DNA from: Clostridium sp. UBA6758 | Lineage (GTDB): Bacteria; Bacillota; Clostridia; Clostridiales; Clostridiaceae | Direction of reading: 5' to 3' | DNA length: 5,010 nt | NCBI GenBank assembly: GCA_002453475.1 | Contig: DKGY01000097.1 | Coordinates: forward strand, 14,642-19,651 | Part shown: piece after piece, positions 1 to 5,010 of the stretch | How the letters are laid out: each line of letters begins with the position of its first letter | Position numbering within the stretch: position 1 is the first letter of the stretch | The notes under the pieces: generated by a model | The model's input: the letters and a program-made list of their open reading frames with translations, nothing else | Database searches by the model: none | What the model was told of the DNA's origin: nothing | Made by a program: the position numbers and the translations under genes

Positions 1-1182
1 GAAAGAGAGCAAACTTTAAACCAACTTCTTGTTGAAATGGATGGATTTGGTGTAAATGAAGGCATAATAATGGTAGCTGCTACAAATAGACCAGACATTT
101 TAGATCCAGCTCTTTTAAGACCAGGTAGATTTGATAGACAGATAGTTGTTGGTGTACCTGACGTTAAAGGAAGAGAAGAAATATTAAAGGTTCACTCTAA
201 GAATAAACCTTTAAATGAAGATGTAGATTTAAAAATACTTGCAAAGAGAACGCCAGGATTTACTGGAGCAGACCTTGAAAATCTAATGAATGAATCAGCT
301 TTATTAACTGTTAGAGCTAGAAGAAAAGTTATAACTATGGAAGAACTAGAAGAATCAATAACTAGAGTAATGGCTGGACCAGAAAAGAAATCTAGGGTTA
401 TTAGTGATAAAGATAAGAATTTAACTGCATACCATGAAGCGGGTCACGCAGTAGTATCTAAATACTTGCCTAATTCTTATGCTGTGCATGAAATTAGTAT
501 TATTCCAAGAGGGATGGCAGGAGGATATACTTTACATCTACCTAATGAAGATACGGCATATACATCTAAGTCTAAACTTAGAGATGATATGGTTGGTCTT
601 TTAGGAGGAAGAGTTGCAGAAGCATTGATTCTTGGAGATATAAGTACAGGAGCCAAAAATGATATAGATAGAACAACATCAATAGCTAAGAAGATGGTTA
701 TGGAATATGGTATGACAGATGCTCTAGGACCTATATCTTTTGGAAAAGATGATGGTGAAGTATTTATGGGAAGAGACTTTGGAAGAGCAAGAGACTTCTC
801 AGAAGAGGTTGCATCTAAGATAGACAGAGAAATTAAAGCTTTAATTGATGAGGCTTATGAGAGAACAGAAACTATTCTTAAGGAAAATATAGATAAACTT
901 CATGATGTTGCAAAAGCTTTACTTGAAAGAGAAAAACTTACTGCAGAAGAATTTAATGCAATAATGGAGGGAAAAACTCTTGCAGAGTTTGATGCAGAAA
1001 GAATTGTATTAGATTCTCCGAAAGAAGAAAATGACGTTCCAGTAGAAGAAAATAGTGTTAGTTCTAATGAAAAGTTTAAGGACTGGAATGTAGAAACTCT
1101 TAATGATGAAGTATCAACAGATGAAAATTCAATAGAAGAAAAAACTTCAGACAATGAGAGTAACACATATAAGGAAAGTTAA
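1..1182 (+). CDS. ftsH: ATP-dependent zinc metalloprotease FtsH, C-terminal part (5' end outside window)
   Basis: FtsH is a membrane-anchored AAA+ hexamer that unfolds and degrades misfolded membrane proteins and short-lived regulators. The frame is open from base 1, so the first Met codon at 37 is internal. Counting from base 1 there are 393 codons. Residues 22-46 form the second region of homology (NRPD...RPGRFDR) with arginine fingers R43 and R46. The AAA+ lid follows, with [10 protein letters not shown] near residue 86. The protease domain carries HEAGH (H145, E146, H149), and D221 in STGAKND is the probable third zinc ligand. Residues 290-322 are a helical leucine-bearing segment. Aligning the arginine fingers to E. 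coli FtsH suggests about 270 residues are missing upstream: the membrane segments, Walker A and Walker B. The last roughly 60 residues are an acidic, Asn/Ser-rich, probably disordered tail. A terminator follows 11 bases after the stop. Identification is secure; only the full length is unknown. Confidence 0.97.
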   Translation, partial: EREQTLNQLLVEMDGFGVNEGIIMVAATNRPDILDPALLRPGRFDRQIVVGVPDVKGREEILKVHSKNKPLNEDVDLKILAKRTPGFTGADLENLMNESALLTVRARRKVITMEELEESITRVMAGPEKKSRVISDKDKNLTAYHEAGHAVVSKYLPNSYAVHEISIIPRGMAGGYTLHLPNEDTAYTSKSKLRDDMVGLLGGRVAEALILGDISTGAKNDIDRTTSIAKKMVMEYGMTDALGPISFGKDDGEVFMGRDFGRARDFSEEVASKIDREIKALIDEAYERTETILKENIDKLHDVAKALLEREKLTAEEFNAIMEGKTLAEFDAERIVLDSPKEENDVPVEENSVSSNEKFKDWNVETLNDEVSTDENSIEEKTSDNESNTYKES

Positions 1183-1193
1183 TATATTGTTTT

Positions 1194-1222
1194 AAAAGCA
1201 CAGCTATTGCTGTGCTTTTTTT
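1194..1222 (+). terminator. Rho-independent terminator of ftsH
   Basis: An 11-bp perfect stem pairs 1194-1204 (AAAAGCACAGC) with 1209-1219 (GCTGTGCTTTT) around a TATT loop. The T tract covers 1216-1222. It lies 11 bases after the ftsH stop codon, so it should end the ftsH transcript and separate it from fhs. Confidence 0.93.
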
Positions 1223-1235
1223 ATAAAAGTAATTA

Positions 1236-1244
1236 TGTTATAAT
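1236..1244 (+). promoter_or_regulatory. Candidate fhs promoter, extended -10 (TGTTATAAT)
   Basis: Positions 1239-1244 are a consensus TATAAT, preceded by TGn at 1236-1238, which makes an extended -10 for the housekeeping sigma factor. The -35 position (near 1216-1221) falls in the T tract of the ftsH terminator and matches consensus poorly, as is tolerated with an extended -10. This would give an fhs leader of about 120 bases. Alternatives nearer the gene are TTGAAA (1265-1270) with TATATT (1287-1292), and CTGACA (1277-1282) with TATCAT (1299-1304), both with 16-base spacers. Which of these is used cannot be decided from sequence alone. Confidence 0.5.
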
Positions 1245-1264
1245 GAACTTAAAATAGAAGAATA

Positions 1265-1304
1265 TTGAAAAAACTACTGACACAACTATATTCATAGTTA
1301 TCAT
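1265..1304 (+). promoter_or_regulatory. Alternative fhs promoter pair overlapping a small inverted repeat
   Basis: Two staggered sigma-A-like promoters can be read here: TTGAAA/TATATT and CTGACA/TATCAT, each with a 16-base spacer. An inverted repeat, AACTAT (1284-1289) and ATAGTT (1294-1299) with a 4-base spacer, covers the first -10 element and reaches the second. That is where a repressor could act. The arms are only 6 bp in AT-rich DNA, so chance is a real alternative. Confidence 0.3.
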
Positions 1305-1357
1305 AGCTTAATTTATTTCTGAATTTTGAAAAAATAGTACAAATTAATGTAATACTT

Positions 1358-1363
1358 AGGAGG
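1358..1363 (+). promoter_or_regulatory. Ribosome-binding site of fhs
   Basis: A consensus AGGAGG lies 7 bases before the ATG at 1371. It fixes the fhs start. Confidence 0.92.
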
Positions 1364-1370
1364 TTAATTT

Positions 1371-3041
1371 ATGAAAACTGATATTGAAATTGCTCAAAGT
1401 TCAAAGATGATACCAATTTTAGAGGTAGGAAAAACATTAGGTTTAACTGAGGATGATTTAGATTTTTATGGAAAGTATAAAGCAAAGATATCTCTAGATG
1501 TTCTTGAAAGTAGAAAAGATAATGAAGATGGGAAACTTATATTAGTTACAGCAATTAACCCAACTCCAGCAGGAGAAGGAAAATCTACAGTAACTATAGG
1601 ACTTGGTCAAGCACTTTGCAGTTTAGGTAAAAATGCTGTTATAGCATTAAGAGAACCTTCATTAGGACCAGTTTTTGGAGTTAAGGGAGGTGCTGCAGGT
1701 GGCGGTTATGCTCAAGTAGTACCAATGGAAGATATAAACCTTCATTTTACAGGAGATATGCATGCTATTACAACAACAAACAATTTATTAGCTGCGGCTA
1801 TAGATAATCATATTCATCAAGGAAATGAACTTCGAATAGATTCAAGAAGAATTATATTTAAAAGGGTTTTAGATATGAATGATAGAGCTCTTAGAAATAT
1901 AGTAGTTGGTATGGGTGGTAAGCCAAATGGATTCTTAAGGGAAGATGGATTTACAATTACTGTTGCTTCTGAGATTATGGCGATATTATGTTTATCTAAC
2001 AATCTTATGGATCTTAAAGAGAGATTTGGTAAAATCCTTGTAGCATATGATCTTGATGGAAATCCAATTTATTGCAAGGACTTAAAAGTTGAAGGTGCAA
2101 TGGCTATGTTGATGAAGGATGCTATAAAACCTAACTTAGTACAAACATTAGATAATACTCCAGCAATAATTCATGGAGGCCCTTTTGCTAATATAGCTCA
2201 TGGTTGTAATAGTATACTTGCAACTAAAATGGCATTAAAGCTAGGAGATTATGCTATTACTGAAGCTGGATTTGGTGCAGACTTAGGAGCAGAAAAATTC
2301 TTTGATATTAAATGTAGGTATGGAGAATTAAAACCAAGCTGTGTAGTTATAGTTGCAACAATTCGTGCGTTAAAACATCATGGTGGAGTTAAAAAAGAAG
2401 AATTAAATACTCCAAATGTAGAAGCATTATCTAAGGGTGTTGTTAACCTAGAGAAACAAATAGAAAACATACAAAAATTTAATGTTCCAGTAGTTGTAGC
2501 TATAAACAAATTCATATCAGATAGTGATGAAGAAGTTAAGTTCATAGAAGAATTCTGTAAAACTAAGGGAGTGGAGGTATCTTTAACTGAAGTTTGGGAA
2601 AAAGGAGCAGAAGGTGGAAAAGACTTAGCAAATAAAGTTATTTCAACTATTGGAAATAAACAAAGCAATTTCCAAGCTTTATACGATGAAGAACTGGATA
2701 TTAAAGAAAAAATAAAAATTATTGCAAGGGAAATATATGGAGCAGATGATGTAGATTTTACAGCATCAGCTAAAAAACAGATTAGTGAAATAGAAAAATT
2801 AGGACTTCATAAAGTGCCTATATGTGTAGCCAAAACTCAAAATTCCCTTTCTGATAATCCTGCTTTATTAGGAAGACCAACAGGATTTAATATATCCGTA
2901 AAAGAAGTTAAGTTATCAAATGGAGCAGGTTTTATAGTTGTATTAACAGGAGCTATAATGACTATGCCGGGACTTCCAAAGGTTCCTGCTGCAAATAAAA
3001 TAGATATTCATGAAGATGGAACTATAGAAGGTCTATTCTAA
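1371..3041 (+). CDS. fhs: Formate-tetrahydrofolate ligase (10-formyl-THF synthetase)
   Basis: This cytoplasmic enzyme makes 10-formyltetrahydrofolate from formate, tetrahydrofolate and ATP. It feeds purine and formyl-Met-tRNA synthesis and, in acetogens, the methyl branch of the Wood-Ljungdahl pathway. The 556-aa length is normal for bacterial enzymes. Visible motifs are the P-loop-like [10 protein letters not shown] (64-73), family signature 1 [11 protein letters not shown] (103-113), signature 2 [12 protein letters not shown] (328-339), and a conserved C-terminal [12 protein letters not shown] (531-542). Residues K71, R94, F381 and W409 sit at a constant offset of three from the Moorella enzyme's K74, R97, F384 and W412, which are described as ATP/formyl-phosphate and pterin contacts, so the active site looks intact. 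The ATG has a strong AGGAGG 7 bases upstream. Terminators on both sides imply a single-gene transcript. No other Wood-Ljungdahl gene is in view, so acetogenesis cannot be inferred. Identification is secure. Confidence 0.98.
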   Translation: MKTDIEIAQSSKMIPILEVGKTLGLTEDDLDFYGKYKAKISLDVLESRKDNEDGKLILVTAINPTPAGEGKSTVTIGLGQALCSLGKNAVIALREPSLGPVFGVKGGAAGGGYAQVVPMEDINLHFTGDMHAITTTNNLLAAAIDNHIHQGNELRIDSRRIIFKRVLDMNDRALRNIVVGMGGKPNGFLREDGFTITVASEIMAILCLSNNLMDLKERFGKILVAYDLDGNPIYCKDLKVEGAMAMLMKDAIKPNLVQTLDNTPAIIHGGPFANIAHGCNSILATKMALKLGDYAITEAGFGADLGAEKFFDIKCRYGELKPSCVVIVATIRALKHHGGVKKEELNTPNVEALSKGVVNLEKQIENIQKFNVPVVVAINKFISDSDEEVKFIEEFCKTKGVEVSLTEVWEKGAEGGKDLANKVISTIGNKQSNFQALYDEELDIKEKIKIIAREIYGADDVDFTASAKKQISEIEKLGLHKVPICVAKTQNSLSDNPALLGRPTGFNISVKEVKLSNGAGFIVVLTGAIMTMPGLPKVPAANKIDIHEDGTIEGLF

Positions 3042-3120
3042 AATTATTATATTAAAATTAGATTATATATTAATTTGGTTTAATATTTAACTACAAATAA
3101 TTTAAAATTAAAATTTATTT

Positions 3121-3155
3121 ACTAATCCTATGATTTCATAGGATTAGTTTTTTTT
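3121..3155 (+). terminator. Rho-independent terminator of fhs
   Basis: A perfect 12-bp stem pairs 3121-3132 (ACTAATCCTATG) with 3137-3148 (CATAGGATTAGT) across an ATTT loop, and an eight-T run covers 3148-3155. It lies about 80 bases after the fhs stop and insulates fhs from the downstream operon. The upstream flank has no matching A tract, so it looks one-directional. Confidence 0.94.
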
Positions 3156-3176
3156 ATAAATTTAAATAGACAGGGA

Positions 3177-3206
3177 TTAAAATTAATTTAAGCAGAATAC
3201 TATAAT
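3177..3206 (+). promoter_or_regulatory. Candidate promoter of the carboxyltransferase operon
   Basis: A consensus TATAAT lies at 3201-3206, with a weak -35 TTAAAA at 3177-3182 (4 of 6 matches, 18-base spacer). It sits just after the fhs terminator and would leave an untranslated leader of about 130 bases. The DNA here is so AT-rich that -10-like words are expected by chance, which limits confidence. Confidence 0.4.
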
Positions 3207-3301
3207 AAAGGTTATCTGAATTATAGAAATTTTAAAAATAAGGAATTCACAGAAAAATGAATTAAAACTTGCAATTAATGTATACAAATGGTGTGAAATG
3301 T

Positions 3302-3330
3302 GTTAATATTATATACGGTAAAGTTAATAT
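3302..3330 (+). repeat. Pair of GTTAATAT direct repeats just upstream of the ribosome-binding site
   Basis: GTTAATAT occurs at 3302-3309 and again at 3323-3330. The starts are 21 bases apart, close to two turns of B-DNA, and the second copy ends 3 bases before AGGAGG. This is compatible with a tandem binding site for a regulator, but in AT-rich DNA an 8-bp repeat can arise by chance. I match it to no known operator. Confidence 0.3.
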
Positions 3331-3333
3331 GTC

Positions 3334-3339
3334 AGGAGG
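3334..3339 (+). promoter_or_regulatory. Ribosome-binding site that fixes the carboxyltransferase start at 3347
   Basis: AGGAGG lies 7 bases before the ATG at 3347. The reading frame is also open for 26 codons upstream, with TTG at 3269 and ATG at 3278, but neither has a Shine-Dalgarno sequence. This site therefore decides the start. Confidence 0.9.
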
Positions 3340-3346
3340 CAGTAAA

Positions 3347-4831
3347 ATGAATAAACTTGAAGTGTTTAATTCGCTTAAAGATACATCACACTTAGGTGGT
3401 GGAGATAGTCAAGTACAAATGCAACACAACCTAAATAAACTTACAGCAAGAGAAAGAGTTCTTGCATTATTAGATGAAGGAACATTTGTAGAAATTGGTT
3501 CTCTTGTTTCAGGCAATGGAGCCGGTGTAATTACTGGTCATGGAACTGTAAATGGAAGACTAGTATTTATATATAGCTGTGACTATACGGTAGAAGGTGG
3601 AACATTTACAAAAACTATGGGAAGAAAAATAATAAATATTCTTGATAATGCTGCTAAAATAGGTGCTCCTGTAGTTCAAGTTATTGATTCCATAGGTGGA
3701 AAATTAAATGAAGGAATAGAATTACTTGGTTCTTATGGATTAGTCTTAAACAAGTATGCTAAGCTAAGCGGTATAGTTCCAAGAGTATCAGTTATATGCG
3801 GTCCTTGTAATGGTATAACATCATTGTTTGGAACTATGAGTGATGTAGTAGTTGCTGTAGATGAAATAAGTGATTTAAGTGTATCTTCTTTAAGTAAGCT
3901 TACTGAAAAAGAAGGTAAGTATGTGGATAAATCAATGGTAAGCAATGGAGTAAGTGCTAATAGAAATAGTAATGCACATATAAATGCTGCTACTGAAGAA
4001 GAAGCATTCCAAGTTATAAGAAATATAATTTCTTATATGCCATCAAATAATTTAGAATTACCTACCGTTAGTAATGAAGATTTAAATTTAAATGTAGGTA
4101 AGTTAAATCTTGATGAAATGGTTGAAAAGGATAATTGTTCTTTAGATGAAATTTTAAATACTATAGTTGATGAAGATAGTATCATAGAAATATATAGAGG
4201 CTTTGCTACTAACTTTAGAACTGTTCTGGGAAAAATTAACGGATTGACAGTTGGAGTTATATTAAATTCTAAAAATAAAGAAATTGATAATTTAGGAGCA
4301 AATAAGGTTTCAAGTTTTATAAAATTATGTGACAGTTTCAATATATCTATTTTAAGCTTAGTAGATACAAAAGGAGCATCAGTTTCTTTAGAAGAAGAAA
4401 ATAATGGACTTGCTAAAAATATTGGAAAGCTTATGTATTCACTAATTGATGCTACAGTTCCAAAGGTTTCTTTAATTATAGGAGAAGCTTATGGTCTTGG
4501 ATATGAAGTATTAGCTTCAAGAGAATCAGCATTTGATGTTACAATGGCTTGGCCAACAGCAAAAGTATGTTTAACAAGTCCAGAAGAATATATAAAAGGA
4601 CTATACAGAGATGAGATATTTAACTCAGAGGATCATAAACAAGGAGAAAAAGATGTAATTGCTAAATACTATGATGAAGTAACCAATCCTTATAATTTGG
4701 CAAGTATGGGAATAATAGATGATGTGATAAAACCAAGTGAAAGCAAGCAAAGGATATTTGCTATGCTAGATATGTTACAAAGTAAAAGAGAATTAAAATA
4801 TCCTAAAACACATGGTAGTACACTAGTTTAG
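3347..4831 (+). CDS. Carboxyltransferase of the MmdA/PccB superfamily (divergent decarboxylase alpha-subunit type)
   Basis: The 494-aa protein has the two-crotonase-fold layout of acyl-CoA carboxyltransferases, which move CO2 between an acyl-CoA and biotin. N-terminal half: LTARERVLALLDEGTFVEI (32-50), GVITGHGTVNGR (60-71), GGTFTKTMGRKI (84-95), SGIVPRVSVICGPCNG (141-156) and a late YMPSNNLELP (230-239). C-terminal half: LDEMV (255-259), FIKLCDSFNI (324-333), ATVPKVSLIIGEAYGLGY (369-386), AWPTAKV (401-407), NPYNLASMGIIDDVI (447-461) and a terminal KTHG (487-490). Length fits methylmalonyl-CoA decarboxylase alpha or propionyl-CoA carboxylase beta (about 500-520 aa). Several conserved loops are altered: family GPCAGGA reads GPCNGIT, and VDxPGF reads VDTKGA (339-344), so substrate and even activity are uncertain. 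The start is set by AGGAGG at 3334. The OadG-like gene follows after 12 bases, pointing to a membrane-tethered decarboxylase or transcarboxylase complex. The superfamily is secure; the substrate is not. Confidence 0.88.
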   Translation: MNKLEVFNSLKDTSHLGGGDSQVQMQHNLNKLTARERVLALLDEGTFVEIGSLVSGNGAGVITGHGTVNGRLVFIYSCDYTVEGGTFTKTMGRKIINILDNAAKIGAPVVQVIDSIGGKLNEGIELLGSYGLVLNKYAKLSGIVPRVSVICGPCNGITSLFGTMSDVVVAVDEISDLSVSSLSKLTEKEGKYVDKSMVSNGVSANRNSNAHINAATEEEAFQVIRNIISYMPSNNLELPTVSNEDLNLNVGKLNLDEMVEKDNCSLDEILNTIVDEDSIIEIYRGFATNFRTVLGKINGLTVGVILNSKNKEIDNLGANKVSSFIKLCDSFNISILSLVDTKGASVSLEEENNGLAKNIGKLMYSLIDATVPKVSLIIGEAYGLGYEVLASRESAFDVTMAWPTAKVCLTSPEEYIKGLYRDEIFNSEDHKQGEKDVIAKYYDEVTNPYNLASMGIIDDVIKPSESKQRIFAMLDMLQSKRELKYPKTHGSTLV

Positions 4832-4835
4832 GAGG
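4830..4835 (+). promoter_or_regulatory. Ribosome-binding site overlapping the carboxyltransferase stop codon
   Basis: AGGAGG at 4830-4835 shares two bases with the TAG stop (4829-4831) and lies 8 bases before the ATG at 4844. Ribosomes finishing the upstream gene end on this site, so translation of the two genes is probably coupled, in keeping with subunits of one complex. Confidence 0.88.
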
Positions 4836-4843
4836 AGTATAAT

Positions 4844-5010
4844 ATGAAAGAAACATTATTCAGAAACTTCACCCTAGAAAATTTATACTTTGCATTAGGT
4901 GTAGCTGCCATTGCTATGATAATAGTATTTGGAGTGTTATTGGCACTTATGCTCATAATTAAATTACAAAGCTTTTTGCTAGGAAGAGATTATAAAAAAA
5001 GATCTAATGC
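4844..5010 (+). CDS. OadG-like small membrane subunit of a decarboxylase complex (3' end outside window)
   Basis: Only 55 complete codons are visible; the frame is open to the window edge. The protein has a short polar N-terminus (1-13), one long hydrophobic segment at about 14-40 (LGVAAIAMIIVFGVLLALML within it), then a basic stretch RDYKKR (48-53). An N-terminal membrane helix with a G...IVFGVL pattern and a positive cytoplasmic side is typical of OadG/MmdD/GcdC, the gamma or delta subunits. In sodium-pump decarboxylases these tether the carboxyltransferase to the membrane beta subunit through their C-terminal part. The position directly after a carboxyltransferase gene, with overlapping stop and ribosome-binding site, supports this reading. 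The hydrophobic segment alone is not diagnostic, and the C-terminal tail is not visible. It could instead be an unrelated single-pass membrane protein. Confidence 0.75.
   Translation, partial: MKETLFRNFTLENLYFALGVAAIAMIIVFGVLLALMLIIKLQSFLLGRDYKKRSN

Larger units (their letters stand above)
3042..3346 (+). other. 305-base AT-rich intergenic region between fhs and the carboxyltransferase gene
   Basis: The first 79 bases are very AT-rich trailer with no clear structure. The fhs terminator follows at 3121-3155. The remaining roughly 190 bases hold a candidate -10 at 3201, an 8-bp direct repeat (3302-3309 and 3323-3330), and the ribosome-binding site at 3334. I find no credible small gene on either strand, and no riboswitch, T-box or tRNA fold that I recognise. 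Confidence 0.7.

Noticed and set aside
900..1166. Minus-strand open frame of 88 codons opposite the ftsH tail
   Set aside because: It is a Ser/Phe-rich mirror of the acidic coding tail, with no recognisable domain and no terminator or promoter of its own.
1245..1357. Tetrahydrofolate riboswitch upstream of fhs
   Set aside because: Such switches occur in Firmicutes folate genes, but the fhs leader is AT-rich and lacks the GC-paired stems and conserved loops I would expect. I see no pseudoknot partner.
1817..2668. Minus-strand open frames inside fhs (1817-2002 and 2378-2668)
   Set aside because: They lie wholly opposite a certain, highly conserved gene and have low-complexity translations with no motif.
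3042..3120. Weak hairpins and AT repeats in the fhs trailer
   Set aside because: Short complementary AT words are expected by chance here; the convincing hairpin is the terminator at 3121-3155.
3269..3346. N-terminal extension of the carboxyltransferase (TTG 3269 or ATG 3278 start)
   Set aside because: No ribosome-binding site precedes either codon, the extension resembles no family N-terminus, and AGGAGG sits at ideal spacing before the ATG at 3347.
3733..4341. Minus-strand open frames inside the carboxyltransferase gene (3733-3945 and 4033-4341)
   Set aside because: They are shadows of the + strand coding frame, with no ribosome-binding site support or recognisable protein features.

Overview
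The window reads as a chromosomal segment from a low-GC, Gram-positive anaerobe of the Clostridium type. The support is strong A+T bias in genes and gaps, dominance of AGA arginine codons, AGGAGG ribosome-binding sites 7-8 bases before each start, U-tailed hairpin terminators, and the gene content: formate-tetrahydrofolate ligase and a decarboxylase-type carboxyltransferase beside an OadG-like membrane subunit. I do not name a species. All four genes are on the + strand. I see no mobile element, CRISPR array, tRNA or rRNA.

Region 1 (1-1230): the C-terminal 393 codons of the membrane AAA+ zinc protease FtsH, cut by the left window edge, followed by a strong terminator. Region 2 (1231-3155): a promoter region, then a complete monocistronic fhs (formate-tetrahydrofolate ligase, 556 aa) with both family signatures and the known substrate-binding residues, and its own strong terminator. 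Region 3 (3156-5010): an AT-rich leader of about 190 bases, then a complete 494-aa carboxyltransferase of the MmdA/PccB superfamily. Its stop codon overlaps the ribosome-binding site of a small membrane protein resembling OadG, the gamma/delta subunit of sodium-pump decarboxylases, which runs off the right edge.

The three transcription units look functionally separate: membrane protein quality control, one-carbon metabolism, and a biotin-dependent carboxyl transfer system of which only the first two genes are visible. The most interesting part is the last. The carboxyltransferase keeps the overall family architecture but departs from consensus at several usually conserved glycine-rich or PGF loops. 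The biotin carrier, and any beta-subunit pump or second carboxyltransferase, would have to lie beyond position 5010, so the substrate and the energetic role cannot be settled from this window.
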